Of a stretch of DNA of 64,000 bases, positions 39,937 to 48,922 are shown one piece after another (position 1 is the first letter of the stretch; the number at the start of each line of letters is the position of its first letter). Below the pieces are notes generated by a model that saw only the letters and a program-made list of their open reading frames with translations, had not been told where the DNA came from and ran no database searches. The translations under genes and the position numbers were made by a program. The stretch spans positions 62,001 through 126,000 of the forward strand of contig NZ_CP106794.1 in the NCBI RefSeq assembly GCF_025642135.1. Reading direction: 5' to 3'. This DNA comes from Streptomyces cynarae. GTDB lineage: Bacteria; Actinomycetota; Actinomycetes; Streptomycetales; Streptomycetaceae.

Positions 39937-41025
39937 TCATTCCGATGAGGTCTGCGCCTCGCAGATCGAGCACAGTTCGTCGGACGCGTGTACTGGCCGG
40001 CCGCAGAGTCCGTCCTGGCCCGCACATTCGTGGAACCTGCGAACGACGGGGTCGTCTCCCGCCCGATACATGCGCGAAGTGGAAGGTGTTGATGATCTGT
40101 GGGGCGCGGGAGAGGCGTCTGCAACTCTTAGGCGTGCGGCGATCACGGCTCCTACCGACTTATGCACCGGGTGGGGTAGTGGCCGAGTGATGATCTCGCT
40201 GAGTGCCTCTCGGGTCCATCCTTTTGCCAGGAGCTGATCGACGACCTGGCCCTGGTCTGCAAGCGCTGGGCCTAGTAGCAGGAACTCGGGGTGAAGCATG
40301 CCTATGCGCAACAGAAGCCGCGCGCCTTCGCAGTCGGGGACGTCAAGTCCCCCAAGGTGTTCGGGCGTCTGGTTCGCACCTGGACCAGCCTTGTGCTGGA
40401 CGGGCGAATCGGATGGAAGGACGGATGTCTCATGGTTCTGTGGTGGTTGACTGACGGTTTGTGGCTCGATCTGAACGGACCCCGGGCTCATGTTGCCTAC
40501 CTCCACAGGTTCACGTTGAGCCGGGGCCGGGCTCAACATGGCCCCTAGGCCGGGCTCATGTTGAGCCTTCAGCAGGTCAGGGCTAGCCTGATGGCTATTC
40601 TGGGCAATTGAATCACATTGAGACTTCACGAGGTCAGGCGCCTGCCGGTCGACTCTCTTTCTCTTCACCGGCACCTCCGCCTCAGGGTCGAAGGTCAGCT
40701 GTTCAACAACGTTGTCGTCGTACTCCCTGTTTGGTCGCTTCATCGCGGCAAGGAGTTCCAGGTTCACGCGCGTCAGGTTGGTGATCGGTTCGCCCGTCTT
40801 AGGGTCGAGACGCCGTTTAGTGGCGATCAGCTGCTTTTCGATGAGCCGCTTCTTGACGCGTTTGACGGTTGCGATGGAGGTTCCGCAGTCGTCAGCGAGG
40901 CGCTGCTGGCCCGGCCAGCAGTAGCCGTGGTCGTCCGTGCGGTTGCAGTAGGCGATGAGGAGCAGCTTCTCCGGTCCGTCAAGGCCTTCGGCCTCAAGCA
41001 CCATTGCCACATGCTTAATGGTCAC
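39937..41025 (-). CDS. Helix-turn-helix protein with C-terminal Cys cluster
   Basis: 362 residues from a GTG start. The N-terminal ~90 residues form a winged helix (GYCWPGQQRLADDCGTSIAT, then VKRVKKRLIEKQLI), as in helix-turn-helix_36 proteins and some plasmid replication initiators. The middle (residues ~110-220) is Gln/Ser/Pro-rich and low in complexity. The end carries four Cys (HECAGQDGLCG then LCSICEAQ) that could bind zinc. It is divergent from the XRE operon starting at 41576 and overlaps a small upstream ORF by GTGA. Such proteins are common on Streptomyces integrative elements, but its function is unknown. Confidence 0.75.
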   Translation of the reverse strand: MTIKHVAMVLEAEGLDGPEKLLLIAYCNRTDDHGYCWPGQQRLADDCGTSIATVKRVKKRLIEKQLIATKRRLDPKTGEPITNLTRVNLELLAAMKRPNREYDDNVVEQLTFDPEAEVPVKRKRVDRQAPDLVKSQCDSIAQNSHQASPDLLKAQHEPGLGAMLSPAPAQREPVEVGNMSPGSVQIEPQTVSQPPQNHETSVLPSDSPVQHKAGPGANQTPEHLGGLDVPDCEGARLLLRIGMLHPEFLLLGPALADQGQVVDQLLAKGWTREALSEIITRPLPHPVHKSVGAVIAARLRVADASPAPHRSSTPSTSRMYRAGDDPVVRRFHECAGQDGLCGRPVHASDELCSICEAQTSSE

Positions 41026-41303
41026 GCCCGGATGCCCTTCTCCCGTGGCTTTCCTTCGAGTTGTGCTGCAGCAGCCGGGAGCATGGAGCGGAGGGCGCGT
41101 CCTGTCGCTCGGAATCGCGCAGGGTCAGCATTCGGCGCGGTGGTGCTTGAGCGGTCGGTCGGCCGGCGGGGTATGTCCGGAGGCTGATGCTGCTGACGTC
41201 CGTGTTCACACGGCACGAGGTCTCGAGGACCTGGCCTGCGGAGCCACGAGCGCTCGGTATGGGTTAACTCGGCCCAGGTGGTGACGCCGGGCGGGCGGTC
41301 CAT
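41022..41303 (-). CDS. Small hypothetical protein coupled to the helix-turn-helix gene
   Basis: 93 residues from an ATG at 41303 (MDRPPGVTTWAELTHTERSW), basic and Arg/Pro-rich, with no recognised domain. Its stop overlaps the GTG start of the next gene (GTGA), which favours a real, translationally coupled ORF, but no strong Shine-Dalgarno is seen. Confidence 0.4.
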   Translation of the reverse strand: MDRPPGVTTWAELTHTERSWLRRPGPRDLVPCEHGRQQHQPPDIPRRPTDRSSTTAPNADPARFRATGRALRSMLPAAAAQLEGKPREKGIRA

Positions 41304-41468
41304 GATGGCTGTTGTGGGATGAGGTACAGGCACGCGGTCATGGGGGGCACGTGGTGGACTCTCTCGTGAGGGAGGTGTGGGGGGGTCCCCGGCTGGCGCG
41401 CAGTGCACGCACCGCGTCCGGGCGGACCTCCTCTGTGCCCGGATCTTGCTATGACCTAGTCGGGCTGT

Positions 41469-41504
41469 CAACGATCGTTGGTGGTTCTGGCCAACGATCG
41501 TTGG
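41469..41504. promoter_or_regulatory. Two palindromic operators upstream of the XRE operon
   Basis: CAACGATCGTTG (41469-41480) and CCAACGATCGTTGG (41491-41504) are perfect palindromes whose centres are 23 bp apart, about two helical turns. They lie between divergent genes, 72 bases before the XRE start, as expected for cooperative binding by the adjacent regulator. Confidence 0.75.
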
Positions 41505-41575
41505 TGTCCCTTAATGTTGCCTGGACGCGTACTGACAAGTGCGCGTCTGATCCACCGACTCCCGGGAGCACATCG

Positions 41576-42175
41576 GTGAGCACTCTTCAGGAGACGCTCG
41601 CGCGTCTCGACGCACTGATCGCCGAGAGAGGTCTCAGCCGTGAGGAGACTCTCGATCCAGTCGCCCTGGCACGCAGCACAGCTCTATCAGAGGAAACCGT
41701 CCGAGCCCTGCTAAACGGTGAGAGCGTGCCCGAGGAGGATATCGATCAGCGCGTGGTGAAGCGGGTGAGAGCTCTCTTCCTGGCGCGCCTGGTCGAAACG
41801 GGCAAGAGCCGGACAAGACTGTGCAACGAGGCAGCGGCCCAGATGGAGATTAGCGGCGAGTGGGCGCGTCTCCTGCTGAACGGTGAGAAAGTCCCGAACG
41901 TCAAACTCCTTGCTGGCTTGGAAGAATTCTTCGGCGTGGAGCCGGGATCTTTCCAGTGCACGGCAGTTGATGCCCTCAGCCGTGTGCTGAGGCCGATTCT
42001 ATCCGGCTTGGAGGTCGACTCGGAGACCTCCGCCGACCCAATGACTGACCTGATGGACCGGTTTAACATTGTGTCAATGGCCCGTAGGGGCAAGCCTGCA
42101 ACCCCCCACCAGGCAGCAATGATGGCGCAGTTCATCGTTGCCGTTCTTGAATCCGGACCGGAGGAAGACCGGTGA
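41576..42175 (+). CDS. XRE-type helix-turn-helix regulator
   Basis: 199 residues from a GTG start. Two copies of an HTH-like pattern are visible (LARSTALSEETVRALLNGESV and, around residue 85, AAAQMEISGEWARLLLNGEKVP), the second followed by VKLLAGLEEFFGV as in XRE proteins. It is the first gene of a plus-strand operon and overlaps the next gene by GTGA. In known XRE-metallopeptidase pairs the regulator is the target or partner of the protease. The two palindromes upstream are its likely operators. Confidence 0.82.
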   Translation: MSTLQETLARLDALIAERGLSREETLDPVALARSTALSEETVRALLNGESVPEEDIDQRVVKRVRALFLARLVETGKSRTRLCNEAAAQMEISGEWARLLLNGEKVPNVKLLAGLEEFFGVEPGSFQCTAVDALSRVLRPILSGLEVDSETSADPMTDLMDRFNIVSMARRGKPATPHQAAMMAQFIVAVLESGPEEDR

Positions 42176-42729
42176 GCAGCAAGAGGATGAGGAAGCTCCT
42201 CTCGGAACTGACGACAAGCGTGGCGCAGACGTTAGAACGACCTGCGGAACCAGAGGTCCTTATGCGCGCACTGTGCGACGCTATGGGCGAGCGTCAGCGC
42301 ATACGGGTGCACTTGCACTTCCGTCCGTTTCCCGACGGTCTAGGCACCTCTGGCCTCTACCTTAATTTCGGCGATCAGATAAAGATCATTGTCGAGCAGC
42401 GGACCACGCCGGAACATCAGCTGCTCATTCTGGGCCATGAGTTGTGGCACCTGGAACAAGGGGACTGCGGGCACCTTGCACCGGATGCGGCGGCTGCCGC
42501 GCGCAGGTTCGCTGAGGATGGCACAGACTGGGCCAAACTACTTACCGTGGCGGCCCGTGCAGTCTCTCACGACGTGGACGAGACAGCCGCCGAAACTTTT
42601 GGCCTGTTGTGCCGCGGCCGGTTTGAGTCCTGGATGCATGGACCGCATGCCCGGGGTCCTGTCAGCCAGGCGACCGTCGAGGGGCGGATCGCGACCGCGC
42701 TCGACCCGCGGTCGACTGGGCTGGCCTGA
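42172..42729 (+). CDS. HExxH metallopeptidase-like protein (ImmA/IrrE-like)
   Basis: 185 residues with a zinc-metallopeptidase motif GHELWHLEQG at about 84-93 and a downstream acidic segment (DVDETAAETFG) that could supply the third ligand. The arrangement resembles ImmA/IrrE-type proteases or the toxin component annotated beside XRE antitoxins in actinobacteria. Start and stop codons overlap both neighbours (GTGA at the start, TGATG at the end), so it is stoichiometrically coupled to the regulator and the membrane protein. Inference: it cleaves or modifies the XRE protein in response to a signal from the membrane protein. Confidence 0.75.
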   Translation: MSSKRMRKLLSELTTSVAQTLERPAEPEVLMRALCDAMGERQRIRVHLHFRPFPDGLGTSGLYLNFGDQIKIIVEQRTTPEHQLLILGHELWHLEQGDCGHLAPDAAAAARRFAEDGTDWAKLLTVAARAVSHDVDETAAETFGLLCRGRFESWMHGPHARGPVSQATVEGRIATALDPRSTGLA

Positions 42730-43907
42730 TGACGCTTAAAGATCTCTACATCCCCTACGTCTTCCCGGCTCTGGCTTTGTCGGTGGCGTTGCTGGCCAAG
42801 CTGCCGACCATTATGCGGGCCTGGAAGGACCCGGAACTGAAGGATTTACGGGCCGTCGCCGGCCTGCTGGTGCTGGCCATCGGCGTATTCGTGGTCGCTG
42901 CACCACGCAATCTGCACCTGCAAAACGTGATCTTCGGGGTTCCGAACATCGCAGCGCCCATCACCTATACGGTTCTTTCGGCGTTCAGCGCGTCCTGTCT
43001 GGCTCTCCTGATCACTTGGAGGGAGCCAGAGTCGCCGAGCAGGACTCGCAAGATCAGGTCGGTGTGGGGGGCGTACGCCGGTGTCATCATCGGTCTGTGG
43101 CTGACTTTCAGCCTGGCCGATATGCACGTCGAACGTTTGCGTGACCTGGATACCTACTACGCCAACACGCCGTGGGCCCGTGAGCACATCCTGCTGTACC
43201 TGCTCGCACACACTGCTTCCGCGTTCGTCGCATCCTGGCTCATCCTGACCTGGATCGGCAGGGTCGACCGGTGGCTGCGCGCGGGACTGATCTCGATGCT
43301 GATCGGCTACATCGTCGGTGTGGGATACGACGTGGCCAAGCTGTCGGCCGTCGGTGCCCGCTGGATCGGAAGAGACGAAGACTGGCTCAGCACCGACGTC
43401 GCGCCCCCATTCGCAGCGACCTGCGCGATCTTCGTGGCCCTGGGCTTTCTCCTACCTCAGGTCGGCCCCTACCTGCAGGAACGTCTGAACACTCTGTCCT
43501 CCCTCCGCGCCTTGAAGCCCTTGTGGCGCACGATGAGCAGCATCCAGCCCGAGTCGGCCACCGTACCGGTGAGCTGGCGATCTTCGGTTGAACTGCGCCT
43601 TATGCGGCGTCAGGCCAACATCAGCGACGGCCTGCTGTACCTAGCGCCCTACTTCGACGACAAACTGCGTCATCGCGTCTACGAGGAGGCCCGGAGCGCA
43701 GGCCACGATGAGGCCACGGCGCGAGGTATCGCTGGAGCTGCAGATGTCTTGGCCGCGATCGAAAAGTGCAAGTGCTCCGTACGCAACAACGGCCAGACGG
43801 CCGTTCCTCTGTCGGACGACTTCCGCGCCGTTCAGCCCATTTCCCGCGCTCTGCGCAGCCCTGCCGAGGTGGATCAGCTCCTCCACGCGGCTGAAAAGAA
43901 GGTGTGA
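42729..43907 (+). CDS. MAB_1171c-family membrane protein
   Basis: 392 residues. Seven hydrophobic segments cover roughly residues 5-235, followed by a soluble C-terminal domain of about 150 residues containing the conserved ELRLMRRQANISDGL stretch. This matches the actinobacterial MAB_1171c putative transporter family. Function is not established; the layout suits a membrane sensor as well as a transporter. It is coupled to the metallopeptidase gene by a one-base overlap and is followed after 6 bp by a monooxygenase. Confidence 0.78.
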   Translation: MTLKDLYIPYVFPALALSVALLAKLPTIMRAWKDPELKDLRAVAGLLVLAIGVFVVAAPRNLHLQNVIFGVPNIAAPITYTVLSAFSASCLALLITWREPESPSRTRKIRSVWGAYAGVIIGLWLTFSLADMHVERLRDLDTYYANTPWAREHILLYLLAHTASAFVASWLILTWIGRVDRWLRAGLISMLIGYIVGVGYDVAKLSAVGARWIGRDEDWLSTDVAPPFAATCAIFVALGFLLPQVGPYLQERLNTLSSLRALKPLWRTMSSIQPESATVPVSWRSSVELRLMRRQANISDGLLYLAPYFDDKLRHRVYEEARSAGHDEATARGIAGAADVLAAIEKCKCSVRNNGQTAVPLSDDFRAVQPISRALRSPAEVDQLLHAAEKKV

Positions 43908-43913
43908 CTGACC

Positions 43914-45332
43914 ATGAGGAAACTCCGCGCGATCATCATCGGCGGCAGTCTGACCGGCATGCTTTCAGCGGCCGCCCTCGCCCGCTACGCAGAGGTTCAC
44001 GTTATCGAGCGCGATGTACTACCCCCCGGGGCCGAGCCCCGCAAGGGCCTGCCACAAGCACGTCACGGCCACCTACTGTGGTCCGGCGGCGTCCGCGCCA
44101 TCGAGAGCATCCTCCCGGGCTTCGCCGACATCCTGGTCGAGGCTGGCGGTCGCCGTGTACCTATCTTCGCGGACCTAGTCTCCTTGGCCCCGCAGGGCGT
44201 CTGGTTCACCCGCCGACAGCGCTCCCAGCACTACATGCTGCTGTCCACCCGCGACCTCCTCGACGCCACGATGCGCGCCGAGGTCCTGGCGTTGCACGCC
44301 GTCACCCTCCACCAGCGCACAGAATTCCTCAGCCTCGTCGGAGACGCCAGCCGGGTCACGGGTGCGCGTATCCGCAAGGACGACATCGAATCCACCATCG
44401 AGGCCGACTTGGTCATCGATGCGAGCGGGCGGGGGTCACGCGCCCAGACCTGGCTTCAGGAGCTCGGGCTGCCCCAGGTGTCCGAACGCACTGTGGATTC
44501 CGGTGTCGGCTACGCAACACGCCTGTTTCGCGCCCCGAGTTGGGGAAAGGCTATGCCGATCGTCAATGTCCAGGCCGACCCGCGCGGCGGCACGGGCACG
44601 AGCGGCGTGATTCTACCGGTAGAGGGCAACCGTTGGCTGGTCACGGTCTCCGGCACGCGCGGCGTGCACCCCAGTGGTGACCCTGACGAGTTCGAGACCT
44701 ATGCCCGCAGCTTGCGGCACCCGGTCATCGGTGAACTCATTACCGGCGCCCGGCCGGAAAGCAAGGTATTCACGACCAAGAGCACCGCGAATCGCCGGCG
44801 TTACTACGAAAAGGCGGATAGGTGGCCGGAGGGCTTCGTTGTCTTGGGTGACGCGGTCGCCACCTACAACCCGGTCTACGGGCAGGGCATGTCTGTCGCC
44901 GCCAAATCGGTTGCCGCCATGCTGGACGAGATCCAACGGCATGGTCTGGGATCCCCCGGCATCGCCCGCCGCATCCAGCGCGCCGCCGCACGGCACGTGG
45001 AAACCGCCTGGAGCCTTGCGGTCACTCAGGACAACTTCTACGACGGAGCCAGCGAGCAGCCGCCCACCGTCGTCGAGCGGCTTCTCGGCGCATACGTCGA
45101 CCGAATCGTCGTCGCCTCGACCCGTAGCGCTGCCGTCTCTCGAGCCTTGTTGGACGTGATGAGCATGGAGCAACCCCCCATCCGCCTGCTCAGGCCGACG
45201 CTGATGCTGGCCGCCGCGTTGAGCCCCAGCCGCAGCGACCGGATCGGAGCACCGCCGCTGCGGTCGGCTGAGCTGAACGCTGCCGGCTACCCGTCCGCGA
45301 GCGCGTTCCGCCACAGACGCAACGCTGCATAA
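43914..45332 (+). CDS. FAD-dependent monooxygenase / oxidoreductase
   Basis: 472 residues. The N-terminal dinucleotide fold reads AIIIGGSLTGMLSAAAL (a GxGxxG variant with Ser), followed by the acidic end of strand 2 (VHVIERD). The second FAD motif GDAVATYNPVYGQGMSVA lies near residue 320, as in p-hydroxybenzoate hydroxylase-like and geranylgeranyl-reductase-like enzymes. A conserved LPQARHGHLL stretch follows the first fold. The substrate is unknown. Being last in the XRE-metallopeptidase-MAB_1171c operon, it may make or destroy the signal that the membrane protein senses; this is inference. Confidence 0.83.
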   Translation: MRKLRAIIIGGSLTGMLSAAALARYAEVHVIERDVLPPGAEPRKGLPQARHGHLLWSGGVRAIESILPGFADILVEAGGRRVPIFADLVSLAPQGVWFTRRQRSQHYMLLSTRDLLDATMRAEVLALHAVTLHQRTEFLSLVGDASRVTGARIRKDDIESTIEADLVIDASGRGSRAQTWLQELGLPQVSERTVDSGVGYATRLFRAPSWGKAMPIVNVQADPRGGTGTSGVILPVEGNRWLVTVSGTRGVHPSGDPDEFETYARSLRHPVIGELITGARPESKVFTTKSTANRRRYYEKADRWPEGFVVLGDAVATYNPVYGQGMSVAAKSVAAMLDEIQRHGLGSPGIARRIQRAAARHVETAWSLAVTQDNFYDGASEQPPTVVERLLGAYVDRIVVASTRSAAVSRALLDVMSMEQPPIRLLRPTLMLAAALSPSRSDRIGAPPLRSAELNAAGYPSASAFRHRRNAA

Positions 45333-45456
45333 CCGCGCGCCGAAGGCACGCCCGGTTGTCCGGCCTGATCAGCCCTTTGCCGGGCAGCGCCTTCCTGCCA
45401 ACTGCGCCAGCGATCAGCGAGTCACTGCTCGATTCCGACGTCTGGAGAGCGTCACC

Positions 45457-46710
45457 GTGCAGACCACACCTGGACGCCCCCTGCTCCTGGTGGGCGCCGG
45501 CCAGCGGGCCTACTACGCGCACAGCTTCCTTCAGATGGCTGCTACGTGGCCCCTGGTGCTCGTCGATCGGACCACACCCGCGTGGGTTCGGCCCTACCTC
45601 GCAGGCGAGATCGCAACCGGCCTGTCCGCGGCAGACGACGTCGTCTCAGCAGTTCGCAAGTTCACCGCCACGCGGCCCGCTGCGGGCGTAGTTACCTACC
45701 TGACAGGGCATGCCGCACTCACCGCTAACGTCGCGCGCATGCTGGGTTTGCCCGGCAACCGGCCAGATGCTGTCGCGTCCGCGCAGGGTGCGACCTGGAT
45801 TCCCCGCGCTCCGCACAAGGCTGGTGTTTCCACCGCATCGGCAAGCATGGTCGCCTACGAGGACAGTGTGATGGCTGCCGCACGCACCGTGGACAGCCCG
45901 ACCGCTGTGACGACGGCCGGCGGCGAGGGGCCGTTGCGGGCGAACGGTGTTAACGGCGCCAGGGCCGTGTCTCAAGGGGTCCGCGAAGGTGCGAGCGCGG
46001 CTCCGTTCGCTGCGGCAGTCGCCGTCGAAGAATTCGGGCTGGAGGGAGCGGACGTCGGTGTGGAGGCGGTGCTGGTCTCCTCCGAGGACATCCGGTTCGT
46101 CGCCGTCACACGCAACATTGTCGATACTGCTGTGGCCGCTAGTCCCCTCGGCTACAGCGTCTGCGCACACGACTCCCTGCTTCACGACGAAACCCTCCAG
46201 AACAGCGTCGCGAAGGCCATCACCGAGCGCGGCCTCGCCACCGGCGTCGTGCATGCAGACGTGCGTCTGGACACACGCGGTCCGCGGGTACTGCGCATAA
46301 GCCCGTGCCTCGCCGAGGGCCTTATCCCACTGCTCGTGGTGCGCGCTACCGGAATCAGCCTGGCGCGCGTGGCGGCCTCACTGGCCGCAGGCTTCTTGCC
46401 GGACCTGTCTCCCACGCTGAAGCGGGCCGCTGCGGTCCGGTTCCTCTATCCGTCTGCCTCGGGCCAACTGGCGGGCCGTGCCGCACCCGAGGCGTACATG
46501 GGAAGGCCCTGGCTGGACCGCTTCTCGTGGACGCATCAGACTGAAGAAGAGGTGCTCGGCCCGCCCTTCAGCGGCTTCGAAGACCGTCTGGCGCACTGGG
46601 TGGTCACAGGGTCGGATTCTCTGGAGTGCGCGAGCCGTCTGCACTTGGTGGGTGAGCAGATCAGCGCGCAGATCGTTCCATCGGCAGACCGGTCCGTCGA
46701 CGTGAGCTGA
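45457..46710 (+). CDS. ATP-grasp-like protein lacking catalytic residues
   Basis: 417 residues from a GTG start with TGGAGAG upstream. The layout follows ATP-grasp carboxylate-amine ligases: an N-terminal pre-ATP-grasp domain ending ARMLGLPGNRPDAV, a central lid region, an EEFGLEGADVGVEAVL stretch and a C-terminal VVHADVRLDTRGPRVLR region. The expected VVLKP lysine is replaced (TAVTTAGGEG), and the metal-binding EIN near the C-terminus reads RIS. It therefore probably does not hydrolyse ATP in the usual way. It follows the monooxygenase by 124 bp, and its place in that operon is uncertain. Confidence 0.6.
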   Translation: MQTTPGRPLLLVGAGQRAYYAHSFLQMAATWPLVLVDRTTPAWVRPYLAGEIATGLSAADDVVSAVRKFTATRPAAGVVTYLTGHAALTANVARMLGLPGNRPDAVASAQGATWIPRAPHKAGVSTASASMVAYEDSVMAAARTVDSPTAVTTAGGEGPLRANGVNGARAVSQGVREGASAAPFAAAVAVEEFGLEGADVGVEAVLVSSEDIRFVAVTRNIVDTAVAASPLGYSVCAHDSLLHDETLQNSVAKAITERGLATGVVHADVRLDTRGPRVLRISPCLAEGLIPLLVVRATGISLARVAASLAAGFLPDLSPTLKRAAAVRFLYPSASGQLAGRAAPEAYMGRPWLDRFSWTHQTEEEVLGPPFSGFEDRLAHWVVTGSDSLECASRLHLVGEQISAQIVPSADRSVDVS

Positions 46711-46725
46711 TCGGTCCATGTTGAG

Positions 46726-47115
46726 ATGACGCCCACAACCCGCGGCAAGTCGCTGCGGAAGTTCGGCTTCGAGGCCAACCGCAACATTGACGCAGCCGCG
46801 ATCCACACTTTCGCCAAATGTGGATGGAGCAAGAAGGCCTTGCCCCTCTGCCTCATCGGTAGCTTCGTCGGCACGGGCAAGTCTCACCTGCTGATCGAAC
46901 TGGGCGCCCAGGCCGCGATGGCCGGCCAGCGGGTGAAATCCGTCCTGGCGGCCAAGCTGGTCGAGGCCGCGAACGAGAAGCAGCTGACCAAGACGATCGC
47001 CCGCTACGGCCGCGTCGTCCTGCTCTGCGGTGCCGAACTTGGCTATGTGAAACTCGACAGCCGCGGCACCAAACTCTGCTTGCAGGTCCTGACCAAACGC
47101 GAGGAGAAGAACACT
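46726..47115 (+). pseudogene. IS21-family helper ATPase (IstB) fragment
   Basis: About 130 residues align with Streptomyces IstB. Recognisable pieces are FGFEANRNIDAAAIHT, SFVGTGKSHLL (Walker A, altered before GTGKSH), KQLTKTIARYGRV and LGYVKLDSRG. The Walker B Asp is lost (LCGAELG). The reading frame leaves the family after EEKN. No IstA gene is nearby. It is an inactive remnant. Confidence 0.75.
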
Positions 47116-47128
47116 CCACGACTGGCAC

Positions 47129-47561
47129 ATGAGCTGGGTCGACAGGCAGTTCGCCGCACAGGAAGCGTTCACCGCGGCCTTCCCCACCCTGAAACCCGCC
47201 GAGACACGCCAGTGCTTCGGCCCCGCCCTGCACTGGAAGAAGCCCGGCGAGGGCGAGGGCAAGGTCTGCCTCGACGATCACGGCCGCGCCACGATCAAGT
47301 TCGAGCACGTCCCCAAGGGCCGCGGTCAGCCAGGCCGGGACGGAGACGTGGGGCGCTGGCTGGTTCCACGAGGGCTCCGGCGGGTTCGCCGAGGCTGAGC
47401 CAGGGCACTTGTACGAGGACGAGCAGACATACGCGGAGTATGCGTTCGACGTCCACGAAGACGGCACCGTCATGTTCGGGATCAGCTACGTAAAGGTCAA
47501 CAACATCGTGACGATCCTCGACGCCCTCGAGCAGGCACTCGCCGAGCACCGCACCGGCTGA
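47129..47561 (+). pseudogene. Frameshifted hypothetical protein
   Basis: An ORF beginning MSWVDRQFAAQEAFTAAF runs to about 47320, where the sense frame changes. The next frame carries on with AGWFHEGSGGFAEAEPGH and VHEDGTVMFGISYVKVNN to a stop at 47561. Together they give a protein of about 144 residues of unknown family with one indel. The second half has good codon bias and a plausible helix at the end (ILDALEQALAEHRTG). Confidence 0.5.
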
Positions 47562-47582
47562 CCTTGCAGGAGAAGAGGTGAC

Positions 47583-47966
47583 GTGGTGCCCAGGATCCGT
47601 ACCGCGTCACCTCACTCGGCCGCCCTGGGCGCGGCTCACCGCCCGCCTGCGCCTGCAACCTATGTGGCCGCCGGTCTGCGGCTGCTTCCCGCTCCCGGCC
47701 ACACGCCCGGCCAGGTAGCGGTGCGCATCGACAGCCCGGGAAGCTCGGCGCTGATCACAGGCGACCCCCTGCATCACCCCGTGCAGCTCGCTCGGCCCGG
47801 CATCGGGTGCACCGCTGACACCGATCCGGCCATGGCAGCCCGCACCCGCGCCGCCCTGCTCGCTTCCGTGGCGGACACCGGCACGCTGCTGCTCGGCAGC
47901 CAATTCGCCCACCCGACGGGCGGGCATGTGCGACGCGACGGCACGGCGTTCCGCCTCGACGCATGA
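47583..47966 (+). CDS. Metallo-beta-lactamase-fold hydrolase, C-terminal fragment
   Basis: 127 residues. LLPAPGHTPGQVAVRI and LITGDPLHHPVQL match the His (GHTxG) and Asp (GD) metal-ligand motifs of the C-terminal half of MBL-fold hydrolases. The N-terminal HxHxDH motif is missing, and the first ~25 residues look random. It is probably a truncated gene left by rearrangement next to the IstB remnant. Confidence 0.55.
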   Translation: MVPRIRTASPHSAALGAAHRPPAPATYVAAGLRLLPAPGHTPGQVAVRIDSPGSSALITGDPLHHPVQLARPGIGCTADTDPAMAARTRAALLASVADTGTLLLGSQFAHPTGGHVRRDGTAFRLDA

Positions 47967-48003
47967 CCTGATCACGGCGACGAACCGGACGTGCACGGGA
48001 AGC

Positions 48004-48067
48004 TCATGTACGTGAGGTCAATGAGTACCGGCCTTGAGATCGGTACTCATTGACCTGACGTACATGA
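48004..48067. repeat. Long inverted repeat (27-bp arms)
   Basis: Arms at 48004-48030 and 48041-48067 pair with one mismatch around a 10-base loop. The arms contain GGTCAATGAGTACCG. The hairpin is just beyond the stop of the Rep-like pair and far longer than a normal terminator. Its outer end contains ACGTACATGA, a motif that recurs upstream of the same genes. Confidence 0.85.
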
Positions 48068-48087
48068 ACTCTGCCTCACGGAACCGT

Positions 48088-48399
48088 TCAGGTTGCGCGG
48101 CGCAGGGGGACGACGACGTCCTCGCCGGTGCTCTTGGCGCTAAGGCGGTAGTAGCTGATGTGTGCCAGCCGCTCGGATTCCTCGAGCCATCCGGCCTCCA
48201 CGACCTGGCGCCGTGTACGGGAGAACACGGTCGGGGACATGCCGACGAGCTTGGCGAGGTTGGCACCGGTATCAATGACGGCGCCGGCGCGGTCGGTGGG
48301 GTGCATCGCGTAGAGCATGACGACCAGGCGCTGGTTGGCGGTCATGCCAGCCGTGCGGTGCAGGACGTCCAGGAGCTTCCGCTTGTCGTCGTTGTTCAC
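48088..48399 (-). CDS. Small winged-helix protein, second gene of Rep-like pair
   Basis: 103 residues from a GTG start that overlaps the previous stop codon (GTGA). The layout MTANQRLVVMLYAMH, then TGANLAKLVGMSPTVF, then WLEESERLAHISYYRL is a MarR/RepL-like winged helix with recognition helix and wing. It is a paralogue in design of its upstream partner. Plasmid replication control or transcriptional regulation are both possible. Confidence 0.65.
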   Translation of the reverse strand: MNNDDKRKLLDVLHRTAGMTANQRLVVMLYAMHPTDRAGAVIDTGANLAKLVGMSPTVFSRTRRQVVEAGWLEESERLAHISYYRLSAKSTGEDVVVPLRRAT

Positions 48400-48887
48400 T
48401 GGGCCTCCCACCGCGAAGGGGTCGTGTTGTCGAAGCCGGGGATGTCCGGCGGGTTGCACGTCTTGATCGCTTCCCTCTGCTCGATCCCGGTGCCGTGAAA
48501 GGCAATGTACGGGCTGATCCGGTAGAGCCTGTAGTTGCCGATGCGTCCGCGCTCGATCAGGATGCGCCGCTTGAGTAGTTTCCGGTTGATCTTTCCGACG
48601 GCATCGGCGGTCATCCCGACCTTCTTGGCGATGTCCGCACCGGTCGCCCTCAGCGGTGCCATACCTGGGGGAGAGACTCCGATCCACCACAGCACCATGT
48701 ACTTCTGGCTGGGGGTGAATTCCTTGCTCTCGGTGATCGCCTCGACCCTGGCCTTGTCCACCTGGATGTGTTCGCCGGAGAAGGCGTATGGCGCATATGG
48801 GATGGCCTCGCCTGTGTCGGCATCGACCAGTCTGCGTACTGCTCCCAATGGGCCCTCCCCAAGGCTGGGCATTGCCTCAACGTGCAT
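48396..48887 (-). CDS. RepL-like winged-helix protein
   Basis: 163 residues. The central part (TPSQKYMVLWWIGVSPPG, then TGADIAKKVGMTADAVGKIN and RRILIERGRIGNYRLYRI) is a winged helix resembling RepL-type replication initiators and MarR-like proteins of actinobacterial plasmids. It overlaps the second winged-helix gene by GTGA. The upstream region carries the repeated ACGTACATGA motif. Whether it initiates replication or only regulates is not proven. Confidence 0.6.
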   Translation of the reverse strand: MHVEAMPSLGEGPLGAVRRLVDADTGEAIPYAPYAFSGEHIQVDKARVEAITESKEFTPSQKYMVLWWIGVSPPGMAPLRATGADIAKKVGMTADAVGKINRKLLKRRILIERGRIGNYRLYRISPYIAFHGTGIEQREAIKTCNPPDIPGFDNTTPSRWEAQ

Positions 48888-48922
48888 GAGTGGCGACCTC
48901 TGGGGCCGACCAGATGAACTTA

